NCBI GenBank assembly: GCA_021108415.1
Contig: JAIOQX010000005.1
Location: 1-64,000 of the forward strand
Source of the DNA: Acholeplasmataceae bacterium
Lineage (GTDB): Bacteria > Bacillota_I > Bacilli_A > Acholeplasmatales > Acholeplasmataceae
DNA length: 64,000 nt
Reading direction: 5' to 3'
The notes below the pieces were generated by a model. The model did no database searches, had not been told where the DNA came from, and worked only from the letters and a program-made list of their open reading frames with translations. How positions within the stretch are numbered: position 1 is the stretch's first letter; each line of letters opens with the position of its first letter. This document shows, one piece after another, positions 7,781 through 16,341 of this stretch. A program made the position numbers and the translations under genes.

Positions 7781-9234
7781 TATACGTTATAAGTAGTAGA
7801 AGATGTGTCTCCACCTTTACCAGTCCAATTGGTATGGAAGAATTCACCTGATTTCTTATCAACACGCTCATAGGTGTGAGCTCCAAAATAGTCTCTTTGA
7901 GCTTGTAATAGATTAGCAGGAAGTCTATCTGTGGTATATCCATCAAAATAGCTTAAAGCAGCGCTTAGCGCAGGTACAGGAATGCCATTTAAAACAGCAG
8001 TAGAGATGACTTTTCTCATGGATGGAAGACATGATTTAACTGTCTTTTCAAAATATGAATCTAATAGTAGATTTTCTAATTTTCCATTTTTTTCATATGC
8101 TGACTTGATCTTATCTAAAAAGACAGATCGAATAATACAACCGCTTCTCCACATCAATGCAATCCCACCGTAGTTTAAATTCCATTCATAAGCTTTTGCA
8201 GCTTCTTTCATTAAAGCATAACCTTGAGTGTATGAAAGAATCTTTGCGCCATATAGTGCTTTTTCTAAATCTTCTAAAAATGCTTCTTTGTTTTCTAATA
8301 CTTGAATGTCTTCTTTTGGATAAACTTTAGCAGCTTTAACTCTTTCATCTTTTTGAGATGATAAGAATCTAGAAAAAACGGATTCAGCAATTAAAGTTAA
8401 GCCAACACCCATGTCAAGTGCAGCATTAACGGTCCATTTTCCAGTTCCTTTTTGACCTGCTGTATCTTGGATTTTATCTATTAAATAAGTTCCATCTTTT
8501 TCTTTATATGCAAGAATATCTGCAGTAATTTCTATTAAGTAGCTATCCAGGTCACCTTTATTCCATTTAGAAAAAGTATGAGCCATGTCTTCATTAGATA
8601 AACCTAATAAAGACTTCATGATATGATAACTTTCAGAGATTAATTGAATATCACCATATTCAATACCATTATGAACCATTTTAACAAAATGACCTGCGCC
8701 ATCTTCACCGACCCAGTCACAACAAATGCCACCATCTGGGGCTTTTGCAGCTATTTTTTGTAAGATAGGTTTAACCAAAGGCCATGCCTCAGGTGAACCT
8801 CCAGGCATAATCGATGGACCTTTTAGGGCACCTTCTTCACCACCTGATACACCAGTTCCTATATATAAAAGATTGTGCTCTTTTAAATATTTTGTTCTTC
8901 TGTTTGTATCTGTATATAATGAATTACCGCCATCAATGATAACGTCTCCTTGATCAAGTAGAGGAATCAATTGATCAATAACTTGATCGACTGGATTTCC
9001 TGCTTTAATCATAAGCATGATTTTACGGGGTTTCTTTAATAAACTTACTAATTCTTTTAAGTCAGTTGTACCTGTAATTGGATAGTTTGATGCACGTCCA
9101 TTTAAAAAGGTATCTATAGTATCTTGTTTTCTTGATGAGACAACAACACTAAAACCTTTGCTTGCTATATTTAGGGCTAGATTTTCACCCATCACTGCAA
9201 TGCCTATTAATCCGATATCTGATAATTGTTTCAT
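7780..9234 (-). CDS. gnd: 6-phosphogluconate dehydrogenase, decarboxylating
   Basis: Oxidises 6-phosphogluconate to ribulose-5-phosphate plus CO2 with NADP reduction, in the oxidative pentose phosphate pathway. The 484-residue length is normal. Motifs are the nucleotide-binding IGIAVMGENLALNIASKG at the N-terminus, FVKMVHNGIEYGDIQLISE with the catalytic Lys, and GTGKWTVNAALDMGV. The C-terminal tail has FGAHTYERVDK and FHTNWTG, which contribute to the neighbouring active site. It is monocistronic and convergent with the DUF4097 gene. The upstream gap is shared with the divergent ureide-catabolism promoter region. Confidence 0.96.
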   Translation of the reverse strand: MKQLSDIGLIGIAVMGENLALNIASKGFSVVVSSRKQDTIDTFLNGRASNYPITGTTDLKELVSLLKKPRKIMLMIKAGNPVDQVIDQLIPLLDQGDVIIDGGNSLYTDTNRRTKYLKEHNLLYIGTGVSGGEEGALKGPSIMPGGSPEAWPLVKPILQKIAAKAPDGGICCDWVGEDGAGHFVKMVHNGIEYGDIQLISESYHIMKSLLGLSNEDMAHTFSKWNKGDLDSYLIEITADILAYKEKDGTYLIDKIQDTAGQKGTGKWTVNAALDMGVGLTLIAESVFSRFLSSQKDERVKAAKVYPKEDIQVLENKEAFLEDLEKALYGAKILSYTQGYALMKEAAKAYEWNLNYGGIALMWRSGCIIRSVFLDKIKSAYEKNGKLENLLLDSYFEKTVKSCLPSMRKVISTAVLNGIPVPALSAALSYFDGYTTDRLPANLLQAQRDYFGAHTYERVDKKSGEFFHTNWTGKGGDTSSTTYNV

Positions 9235-9402
9235 ATAATAACCTCGTTTCGTATTTTGCGTAAAACATTTATATCTTACATATTATTTTAACATAGGAAC
9301 GATGAACAAGACAAAACGAAACTAAAAAAAGAATAAATCTTACTTTAAAAAATTTAAGTAAAAAAAAACATATTCCCTCTTAATGAACATTAGTGTATAA
9401 AT

Positions 9403-9454
9403 ATTGTTGATAAACGACAATAAAATAGTTTTATTATTGTATGTAATAGACAAT
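9403..9454. promoter_or_regulatory. Twin inverted repeats ATTGT-N9-ACAAT, probable PucR operators
   Basis: Two 19-bp dyads of identical form, ATTGT-N9-ACAAT, lie at 9403-9421 and 9436-9454. Their centres are 33 bp apart, about three helical turns. The second ends just upstream of the expected -35 position of a promoter whose -10 is TATAAT (9476-9481) and which has no recognisable -35. This arrangement fits activator binding. The nearest regulator gene is the PucR-type gene at 10727-12283. Confidence 0.55.
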
Positions 9455-9475
9455 GAAGTAAAAACTAACTTCGCA

Positions 9476-9481
9476 TATAAT
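9476..9481 (+). promoter_or_regulatory. Putative -10 element of the amidohydrolase gene
   Basis: TATAAT with a predicted start near 9488. The -35 region (9453-9458) reads ATGAAG, far from consensus, consistent with a promoter dependent on the upstream operators. The leader would be only about 14 nt. Confidence 0.45.
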
Positions 9482-9501
9482 GAAATCAAGAGGTGATCTA
9501 T

Positions 9502-10692
9502 ATGTTTATATTAAAAAATGCATATTTAGTGCATGAAAACAAAACAGTAAATTTATTAGTGAATTTAAATAAGGTCAGAATACTAAATGAAAGTCTAGAT
9601 TCATTTGAACAAACAGATATTATAGATTTAGAAGGTAAAATGGTGTTAAGAGGTTTCTCAGATACTCACATGCATTTAGATAAAGCACTCATTGGAGATA
9701 AAGTCATCAATCAAAGTGGGACATTAGAAGAAGCAATCAAAATTATGACCTCATATAAACCAACCATGAGTGATGATGATATCTATGAGCGAATGAAAAA
9801 AGTTATAGATATGGCGTATGATAACGGAACAAGATATTTGAGAACCAACATTGATATAGATGAGGGTATTAAACTTAGAAGCTTAAAAATCATCCATAAA
9901 TTACGAGATGCATACAAACATAAGATGGTTATAGAAAGCATTGCATTTCCACAAGACAGTTTTTTAGGCAACGAAGAAAACTTTAAGTACTTAGAACAAG
10001 CTTTAAAACAAGGTGCAGATGTACTAGGTGGAATTCCAGCATATGATCTTGATCCTAGACAACATCTAAAGAGATTGTTTGAACTAGCAAAAAAATATGA
10101 TGTAGATTTAGATGTTCATATTGATGAAACAGATAATCCTAATACTTTAACGATTAAAGATTTAATTTCATTAACTAAAACATTTGATTATCAAGGTAGA
10201 GTTACAGCAGCACATTGTTGCTCATTAGCAAGTAATGATAAAGAAGTAGTTGATCAAATTTTAAAAGATGCAAAGTCCGCAGAGCTAAATATTGTTCCAC
10301 TACCAAGTACAAATCTTTACTTACAAGGTAGGGGAGATACAAAAAACATTAGAAGAGGAATCGCACCTATAAAATCAATTGTCTATGATCATAAAATTAA
10401 TATCTCAATAGGTTCTGATAATATTAGAGACCCATTTAATTGTTTTGGGAATGCTAAACCTTTAGAATCGGCTCTTATTTCAGCGCATGGTGCACAAATG
10501 GGGGCGACTGAAGACTTTAATGTATTATTTGATGCAATTAGTAAAAATGGTATGAAAATCATGCATAAAGATTACCATATTGAAAACGCAAAATTCTTCA
10601 TTGTCATAGATTCAACTTCACCAAGAGATGCGATCATTGGGGTTGCTCCGATATATGGATATATGGAAGATTATAAATTTATACTTAAGTAA
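9502..10692 (+). CDS. Amidohydrolase of the cytosine deaminase / AtzC group
   Basis: A 396-residue metal-dependent hydrolase of the amidohydrolase superfamily. Metal and catalytic positions match the cytosine deaminase pattern: His56-x-His58 (DTHMHLDKA), His206 (DVHIDETD), His238 (TAAHC) and Asp306 (GSDNIRDPF). This group includes cytosine and isocytosine deaminases and the s-triazine enzyme AtzC, which yields cyanuric acid. Beside a ring-opening amidohydrolase it probably supplies the ring substrate by deaminating an aminopyrimidine or aminotriazine; the exact substrate cannot be read from sequence. ATG 9502 is chosen over GTG 9493 because AGAGGTG (9489-9495) is then correctly spaced. It is transcribed alone and ends at a bidirectional terminator shared with the convergent pucR-type gene. 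Confidence 0.8.
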   Translation: MFILKNAYLVHENKTVNLLVNLNKVRILNESLDSFEQTDIIDLEGKMVLRGFSDTHMHLDKALIGDKVINQSGTLEEAIKIMTSYKPTMSDDDIYERMKKVIDMAYDNGTRYLRTNIDIDEGIKLRSLKIIHKLRDAYKHKMVIESIAFPQDSFLGNEENFKYLEQALKQGADVLGGIPAYDLDPRQHLKRLFELAKKYDVDLDVHIDETDNPNTLTIKDLISLTKTFDYQGRVTAAHCCSLASNDKEVVDQILKDAKSAELNIVPLPSTNLYLQGRGDTKNIRRGIAPIKSIVYDHKINISIGSDNIRDPFNCFGNAKPLESALISAHGAQMGATEDFNVLFDAISKNGMKIMHKDYHIENAKFFIVIDSTSPRDAIIGVAPIYGYMEDYKFILK

Positions 10693-10699
10693 TGAAAAT

Positions 10700-10728
10700 G
10701 GTATTGCTTTTTGCAATACCGTTTTTTT
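10700..10728. terminator. Bidirectional terminator
   Basis: GGTATTGC (10700-10707), a five-T loop, GCAATACC (10713-10720) and a T-run. It separates the convergent amidohydrolase and PucR-type genes. Confidence 0.8.
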
Positions 10729-12283
10729 ACTTATCACTGATATCTTCTAATAGGTTGATTTGAACATATAGAGCTAGATAAAAATCAAAGAAGTGACTTT
10801 TTATATTATTGATTCTATATCCTAATTTTTCGATTACAGATAATCTGTATTTTAATGAATTCGTGTGAATGTATAGTGCATCAGCTGTCTTCTTAATAGA
10901 AAATCTACATTGAATATATTTATAGATGGTGTTCATTAAAGGTAGGTTTGTTTTCTTTTCATAATCAAGTAATCTACCTATAATCGAAATAGAAAAATCA
11001 TGAAGTTCTTCATAGTTAAGTGACTTCAATAAACTTATAAGTCTAACGTGATTTTCATTAAAAATAGATAGGTCAATATTTTTTCTGTTTGCGTTGGTCA
11101 CTGTTTTAGAAAGTATTGCAAATACTTTTGGAATTTCATGAGCTTGGTCAATAGGATTAGAGTAGGCAAGCTTAATTTTAGTATTAGGAATATCAATTTC
11201 TAAGCGAGCATAAAGTAATTCTATTGTCTCTAAAATGTTAGATTCATAAGTTGTGTTCACGATAAATAGTATTAAATCATCCATGACAATATATCTAAGC
11301 GTTTTGTGAGGGATTTCCAACAATTCAATAATTAAACTTTGGATGCAGTAAACTGATTGCTGAGGGTTGTGTTCTCCTTTTATGGAAAACAACATCAAAA
11401 ATAATGGAAATTTCACATCCCAGTTATAAAACTGAGAAACTTCCATAAGTTCTTCGTTTGTGTTGTAATTCGAAGTTATATTACTGACAAAGCCCAATAG
11501 AAATTGATTTTGTCTCATAAAAATTTCTCTCTTTTTTTGAAAAACAAATATCGCAAGCATCTTATATATTTCTGCATAATTATATAAAAGATATCTCTTT
11601 TCTTCGGTGGTTAATAGAGCTATACGATAGATAATCTCATTACCATATTCAATGTTCGTTACATATAAGAGTAAATCTTTATCCTTAACAAGTGTATTTG
11701 TTGGATGAGAATACTTCTCATAATAAGATCTGATCACTTCATTTGAACAATGAAGTTTTTTTGATACTGGATTAAAAATTAGAACCTCTAAATCAGCTAT
11801 ATCCTTAGCACTTTCAACTAATGCTTCTGTAGAGGGATTATCACTTATGCTATTTAAGATATTAGTATAAAAAGGGGTTAGGTTGTTTCTGTTATATTCA
11901 CTACCCTGTATTTCGCTTAAAATAGAATTAAAAACAGTAGACAGATTTGCGTCATAATCAATGGTGATGATTGGAAAATTTAGAAGGCTTGCTTTTTCAA
12001 TGATTTCTTTTGGTATGCTTTCAACATATCTATGTATTTTAACGATAATACCAGAACTATTCTTTTTATCTAATATGTCTAAGAGCTTATTAAATAAAGC
12101 AACATCTTCTTTAATTGGATATAAGGTTGTTAGAATAAGTGAGTTTTCGATAACGTATTTTTCAAACTCTGGAGTTTCTAAAACTGAAACACTAGATACA
12201 AGTCGGTCTAGGTTAGTCTTACCAGTTAAAACTTCATAAGACTCAATGACGTTAATTTTTAAAAGTTGACTTAATTTAATCAT
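10727..12283 (-). CDS. PucR-type transcriptional regulator
   Basis: A 518-residue cytoplasmic regulator. The N-terminal ~125 residues match the PucR sensor domain (LSQLLKINVIESYEVLTG, then VIENSLILTTLYPIKED and SGIIVKI...IPKEIIEKA). The C-terminal ~60 residues hold the helix-turn-helix typical of PucR/CdaR proteins (YIQCRFSIKKTADALYIHTNSLKYRLSVIEKLG). PucR controls purine/ureide use in Bacillus subtilis. Here the gene lies between the amidohydrolase and the ring-opening gene and is divergent from the main catabolic operon, so it is the likely local activator. An inverted repeat just upstream (12320-12344) may serve autoregulation. Confidence 0.9.
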   Translation of the reverse strand: MIKLSQLLKINVIESYEVLTGKTNLDRLVSSVSVLETPEFEKYVIENSLILTTLYPIKEDVALFNKLLDILDKKNSSGIIVKIHRYVESIPKEIIEKASLLNFPIITIDYDANLSTVFNSILSEIQGSEYNRNNLTPFYTNILNSISDNPSTEALVESAKDIADLEVLIFNPVSKKLHCSNEVIRSYYEKYSHPTNTLVKDKDLLLYVTNIEYGNEIIYRIALLTTEEKRYLLYNYAEIYKMLAIFVFQKKREIFMRQNQFLLGFVSNITSNYNTNEELMEVSQFYNWDVKFPLFLMLFSIKGEHNPQQSVYCIQSLIIELLEIPHKTLRYIVMDDLILFIVNTTYESNILETIELLYARLEIDIPNTKIKLAYSNPIDQAHEIPKVFAILSKTVTNANRKNIDLSIFNENHVRLISLLKSLNYEELHDFSISIIGRLLDYEKKTNLPLMNTIYKYIQCRFSIKKTADALYIHTNSLKYRLSVIEKLGYRINNIKSHFFDFYLALYVQINLLEDISDK

Positions 12284-12319
12284 ATGTAACTCCTTTTTAT
12301 TTTATTATATCAAAAAAAT

Positions 12320-12344
12320 TAACAAAAAACCTATTTTGTTGTTA
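12320..12344. promoter_or_regulatory. Inverted repeat TAACAA-N13-TTGTTA in the divergent control region
   Basis: TAACAA (12320-12325) and TTGTTA (12339-12344) form a dyad 37 bp upstream of the pucR-type start codon. It may be a regulator site, but it differs from the ATTGT-N9-ACAAT pair near 9.4 kb. Confidence 0.3.
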
Positions 12345-12396
12345 GAAAGCGATATATAAAAGGTATTCCATTTGTAACTTATGCACATATATTTTA

Positions 12397-12410
12397 TGAA
12401 AACGCTTTGA
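12397..12410. promoter_or_regulatory. cre-like site (CcpA box) upstream of the ring-opening gene
   Basis: TGAAAACGCTTTGA matches 13 of 14 positions of the catabolite-response element TGWAANCGNTNWCA. It lies 59 bp before the ring-opening amidohydrolase start and overlaps candidate promoter hexamers, including TATACT at 12411-12416. It suggests the pathway is shut down when preferred sugars are present, if the organism has CcpA. Confidence 0.5.
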
Positions 12411-12468
12411 TATACTTAAAGCGAAAACAAAGAGTATTAGAAAATATAGAAAGGATTTGAATTGGATT

Positions 12469-13575
12469 ATGCAAAAAATTAATGTATTTAAAATTCCAAT
12501 GTCTGCACCAGATGATTTAACAGAATTTAAAAAACTTGTTGATGAAAAACAAATTATCGCGAATGATATTATTGCAGTATTGGGAAAAACTGAAGGTAAT
12601 GGTTGTGTTAATGATTTTACAAGGGCACTATCTACAACGGTGTTAAAATCGTATTTAGCTAAAGAGTTAAACTTAGAGGAAAATGATGTGCTACATAAAG
12701 TAGCTTTCGTGATGTCAGGTGGAACTGAAGGTGTCATGGCACCACATGCAACTGTATTTACTAAATCAGATGTTGCTACTAAAAGAAGAGAGGGCAAATA
12801 TTTAGTTGCATCATCAGGATACACTAGAGATTTTCTTCCAGAAGAAATTGGAACTGTAGTGATGGTTCAAGAGGTTGCAAGAGTAGTTAAAGAATTGATG
12901 AAAGATGCTGGACTAGATAGTACAGATGATGTTCATTTTGTTCAAATAAAATGTCCTCTACTTACATCTGATCGAATTCAAGACGCATATGATAGAGGAT
13001 TTGATGTAGTTGTAACTGACACATATAAATCTATGGGCTATTCAAGAGGTGCTTCAGCACTAGGTGTTGCAGTTGCACTTGGAGAAGTAGAGTCAGAAAA
13101 AGTGACAAATGAAGTTATTTGTCATGATTGGTCATTTTATTCGAGTGTTGCATCAACTTCAGCTGGTATTGAGTTAATGAATTGCGAAATTATATTATTA
13201 GGTAACTCTAATAATTCAGCATCAGATCTTTCAGTTGGACATAGTGTCATGAAAGATGCAATTGATTTAGAAGCAATTATCGAAGCTTTAGATAGCGCTG
13301 GAATGAAAGTTGATAAACTACCTACTAAAGAGCAAGCAAAAGATATAGTTAATGTATTAGCTAAAGCTGAAGCAAGTACGAAAGGTAAAGTTAGAGGTAG
13401 AAGAAATACAATGCTAACAGATTCTGACATAAATCATACAAGACATGCTAGAGCAGTTGTTAATGGAGTCATTGCCGCTGTTGTCGGAGATCCTATGGTT
13501 TATGTATCTGGTGGTGGAGAGCATCAAGGTCCTGATGGTGGCGGACCAATTGCAGTTATTATTAATAAGAAATAA
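12469..13575 (+). CDS. Ring-opening amidohydrolase (cyanuric acid hydrolase / barbiturase family)
   Basis: A 368-residue member of the AtzD/TrzD/barbiturase family, which hydrolytically opens cyanuric acid (to carboxybiuret, then biuret) or barbiturate (to ureidomalonate). The three-fold repeated architecture with Ser-Lys pairs is visible: Lys40 in LGKTEGNG with Ser83 in MSGGTEG; Lys161 in VQIKCPLLT with a Ser near 229-231; a third-domain Lys (around 299) with Ser347 in [16 protein letters not shown]. Length matches AtzD (about 360). ATG 12469 is preferred to TTG 12457, which would sit directly on the AAGGA at 12451-12455. It is the first gene of a ten-kilobase operon. The choice between cyanurate and barbiturate cannot be made by eye. 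Confidence 0.88.
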   Translation: MQKINVFKIPMSAPDDLTEFKKLVDEKQIIANDIIAVLGKTEGNGCVNDFTRALSTTVLKSYLAKELNLEENDVLHKVAFVMSGGTEGVMAPHATVFTKSDVATKRREGKYLVASSGYTRDFLPEEIGTVVMVQEVARVVKELMKDAGLDSTDDVHFVQIKCPLLTSDRIQDAYDRGFDVVVTDTYKSMGYSRGASALGVAVALGEVESEKVTNEVICHDWSFYSSVASTSAGIELMNCEIILLGNSNNSASDLSVGHSVMKDAIDLEAIIEALDSAGMKVDKLPTKEQAKDIVNVLAKAEASTKGKVRGRRNTMLTDSDINHTRHARAVVNGVIAAVVGDPMVYVSGGGEHQGPDGGGPIAVIINKK

Positions 13576-13616
13576 ATAAACAAAAAAAATAAAAAAATAG
13601 AAGGGTAGAAAAACTT

Positions 13617-14918
13617 ATGAATTTAATTTTAATGCTTATCCCGTTGTTCGTAATTGTTTTCTTCTTAGTGAAGAAAAAACACATGCTTGTTGCAGGTATA
13701 TTTGGAGGTGTTGCAGCTATCGTGATTTCTTGGATCTTAGTTGCTACAGGTGAATTAGAAGCTGGTTTGAAGTTTGGTGATATTCAAAACTTGATCGTAA
13801 ATGTTGGTATCAAAGATATGCTTTCTAAATATTTAGTACCTGTTATCTATGCAGCTGGTGCTGTAATGATTGCTCGTTCTGGATCTATTAAAGCTTTAAT
13901 TGAATTATTAAACCGTAAATTAAAAGGTAGACTAGCTTGGCTAGCTGCTGCAATCGTATTAGTTCAAGCATTGGCTACTTATATGGCGGGTCTTGGTGCT
14001 GGGAACACTATGGTAATCGCACCGTTAATGTTTGCAGCTGTAGGATTTATTCCAGAAGTAGTTGCAGGTATGGCTATTGCAACTGCAATTGGATTTACAA
14101 CTTCTCCTGCTTCAACTGAAACTGGCTTAGCGGCAAATGCTGCAGGTATGGAAGTTGGTGCATTTGCTAACATGATGTTACCTGTAACAATTATTGTATT
14201 CTTACTAGGTGCCGCACTTGCTTTTTATGGAGTACATAAGAGACGTAATTTATTGAGAACTAATGATGCATCTCAAAGTGAATTTGCTGGTAAAACAAAT
14301 AAAGATTTAGCATTAATGATTATCCCTACGTTAGTATTCTTATTGTTAGTAATCTTTGGTGGAAAATTAAATGGATTGTTCCCAATACCAGTATTTGTTC
14401 CAATTATTAATTTAATCATTGCTGCTGTATTATGTGTTGTTTTCTGCAAGGAAGATGCAAATAAAGTTAGTGAAAATTTAATTGATGGTTCACGTTTCAT
14501 TTTAACTACATTGTTTGGTGTTGGTATATTCTTAGGATTTATTAACATGATTGCGTTCTTAGGAACATTTGCTGAATTAGCAGGATTGATTGCTAATGCT
14601 CCAGAATGGATTATTGTATTTCTAGCTTGTGTTGTCGCATTTATTATTGCGATTCCTTCAGGTGCATTTGCTGCAGGTGTATTGACATTGATCTTACCTA
14701 CAATGATATTGATTCCTGGATTATCTCCATTAGCATTTGGATTAATCGCTGTATCAGTTGGTTTAGGTACACAAATAAGTCCAGTACAAATTAATATTGC
14801 TGCATTAAGTGAAGGATTTAAAGTTTCTATATTTGAAGTTATTCAAGGAAACTTAAAGTTTGTATTAGTTGCTGCTGGTTTAGTATTTACTACAGCTTTA
14901 ATCGTAGGTATTATATAA
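13617..14918 (+). CDS. Ion-transporter-superfamily permease (GntP/DcuC/CitMHS-like)
   Basis: A 433-residue polytopic membrane protein with about eleven hydrophobic helices. Two internal half-repeats each carry a Ser/Pro-rich re-entrant-type segment (FTTSPASTETGLAANAAG near 160-180 and LGTQISPVQINIAALSEG near 378-395), a plan seen in the ion transporter superfamily that moves organic anions. It lies 41 bp after the ring-opening gene in the same operon. It may import the substrate or export an organic acid product such as malonate; the family does not decide this. Confidence 0.7.
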   Translation: MNLILMLIPLFVIVFFLVKKKHMLVAGIFGGVAAIVISWILVATGELEAGLKFGDIQNLIVNVGIKDMLSKYLVPVIYAAGAVMIARSGSIKALIELLNRKLKGRLAWLAAAIVLVQALATYMAGLGAGNTMVIAPLMFAAVGFIPEVVAGMAIATAIGFTTSPASTETGLAANAAGMEVGAFANMMLPVTIIVFLLGAALAFYGVHKRRNLLRTNDASQSEFAGKTNKDLALMIIPTLVFLLLVIFGGKLNGLFPIPVFVPIINLIIAAVLCVVFCKEDANKVSENLIDGSRFILTTLFGVGIFLGFINMIAFLGTFAELAGLIANAPEWIIVFLACVVAFIIAIPSGAFAAGVLTLILPTMILIPGLSPLAFGLIAVSVGLGTQISPVQINIAALSEGFKVSIFEVIQGNLKFVLVAAGLVFTTALIVGII

Positions 14919-14948
14919 TTATTAGAATTTAATATACTATTAATATAT

Positions 14949-15008
14949 AAGGGATCTTTTATGGTTAATAAGCAATTTTGCTTTTTAGATCATTATAAAA
15001 GATTCCTT
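14949..15008 (+). other. Nested hairpin in operon leader before the NCS2 permease
   Basis: Outer arms AAGGGATCTTTTAT (14949-14962) and ATAAAAGATTCCTT (14995-15008) pair over 14 bp with one wobble, and enclose a smaller hairpin AAGCA / TGCTT followed by five T (around 14970-14986). The inner hairpin looks like a weak terminator and the outer stem could compete with or stabilise it. Possible roles are partial termination or mRNA processing between the IT permease and NCS2 genes. Confidence 0.45.
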
Positions 15009-15030
15009 TGTATTTCGATGAGGTGAGTTT

Positions 15031-16341
15031 ATGGCTAAAACTGAATTAATATACAACATAAATGATAAACCCAAAAATAAAAAAGATTTATTTTTATATA
15101 GTCTACAATGGATTATGATTATGTTTTATCCAGTTGTTTGGGGTTATTCAATTGTTGGGCTTGGTTTAGAACTTACAGGTGAAGAATTAGGTCTTTATAT
15201 GGTTCGAGTAGTCTTTATGATAGGTGTTACTACACTCGTTCAAGTATCTGTAGGACATCAGTTATCAATGGTCTCAGGACCAAATATTATTCCATCACTA
15301 GCGATTGTTGCAGCCTTTGCAGTTGGGGGTAAAGACTATGCATTGCAATCTTTTAATGCATATATTATCGCAGGCTTTGTTGTTGCTATATTAGGCTTTT
15401 TAGGTGTGTTTAGTAAAATTGGTAAAGTATGGACACCTTTGGTATCTGGTGCTATGATTATGATGGTTGGTCTATCAACAAGTGCAGTTGGGATTAGCTT
15501 GATTAGTAATCAAGGATTAGGATTAGCGTTTTATGTTGGGATTTTACTAGCTCTTATTTGTGGATACTTATCAATTAAGGGTAAGGGCTTACTAGCGAGT
15601 ATACCTGTTTTGATAACAATTGTTTTGGGATACTTGATATTTATTGTGACTAATCAACTTGATTGGGAACTAGTTAGAAGTATGCCGGTTGTAACGCTTC
15701 CAAAGTTATTTCCTTATGGTGTTAAATTCCCACCGATTGATCTCATCATTATTATGATTATTGTTAATATATTTTCTGCAGTTAATCTATATGGAAATAT
15801 ACAAGGTTACTCACAAATTGTTGGACAAAAGCAAACACAAAAAGATGAAAAGAGGTACTTTTCAATCTTTGGTATGGTTGAAGGTGTGATTGCATCAATC
15901 TTTGGTGTACCAAGTCATGTAGCCTATGGTGAGAATTTAGGATTTGTATTGCTAACTAGAATTGCATCTAGAATTTTTATCATCATCGCAAGTATTGCAT
16001 TTATTGTATTTAGTTTCTTTGGAAATATTGGAGGACTAATGGCAGCGATGCCAAGTGCAGTTGCTGGAGCAGTCTTACTGGGTGTGGCATCAACTTTAAT
16101 TGGCATAGGTGCTAAAAACTGGCATCAAAGTCAAACATTTGAAACTAGAGAAATCTTTATCGTTGGTTTTTCTATATTTCTAGCATTTGGTTTAAGTGTA
16201 TTGCCAGAAAACTTTTATCAAGAAATACCAAGAATTGTGGGAACATTGTTTAAAAATCCTGTAATTACTGTTATTATAATTGCTGTTATATTAGAACAGA
16301 TTATATTTAAAGAAAAGAAAAAGGAGTCGAATAATGTCTAA
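15031..16341 (+). CDS. NCS2-type nucleobase permease
   Basis: A 436-residue membrane protein with 12-14 predicted helices, in the NCS2 (xanthine/uracil permease) family. Typical features are the QWIMIMFYPVVWGYSIV start, VGHQLSMVSGPN in the substrate loop, NIQGYSQIVGQ, and YGENLGFVLLTRIASR, the last corresponding to the conserved Asn-containing segment of helix 10. These carriers import nucleobases by proton or sodium symport. In this operon the substrate is probably the ring compound opened by the upstream hydrolase. The stop overlaps the start of the next gene by 8 bp. Confidence 0.82.
   Translation: MAKTELIYNINDKPKNKKDLFLYSLQWIMIMFYPVVWGYSIVGLGLELTGEELGLYMVRVVFMIGVTTLVQVSVGHQLSMVSGPNIIPSLAIVAAFAVGGKDYALQSFNAYIIAGFVVAILGFLGVFSKIGKVWTPLVSGAMIMMVGLSTSAVGISLISNQGLGLAFYVGILLALICGYLSIKGKGLLASIPVLITIVLGYLIFIVTNQLDWELVRSMPVVTLPKLFPYGVKFPPIDLIIIMIIVNIFSAVNLYGNIQGYSQIVGQKQTQKDEKRYFSIFGMVEGVIASIFGVPSHVAYGENLGFVLLTRIASRIFIIIASIAFIVFSFFGNIGGLMAAMPSAVAGAVLLGVASTLIGIGAKNWHQSQTFETREIFIVGFSIFLAFGLSVLPENFYQEIPRIVGTLFKNPVITVIIIAVILEQIIFKEKKKESNNV

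Noticed and set aside
12342-12824. Minus-strand ORF overlapping the control region and the ring-opening gene
   Set aside because: It is antisense to conserved AtzD-family sequence, lacks an RBS and has low-complexity composition.
14949-15008. Purine riboswitch ahead of the NCS2 permease
   Set aside because: The conserved three-way junction core sequences of purine-class aptamers are not seen; only two nested helices are present.
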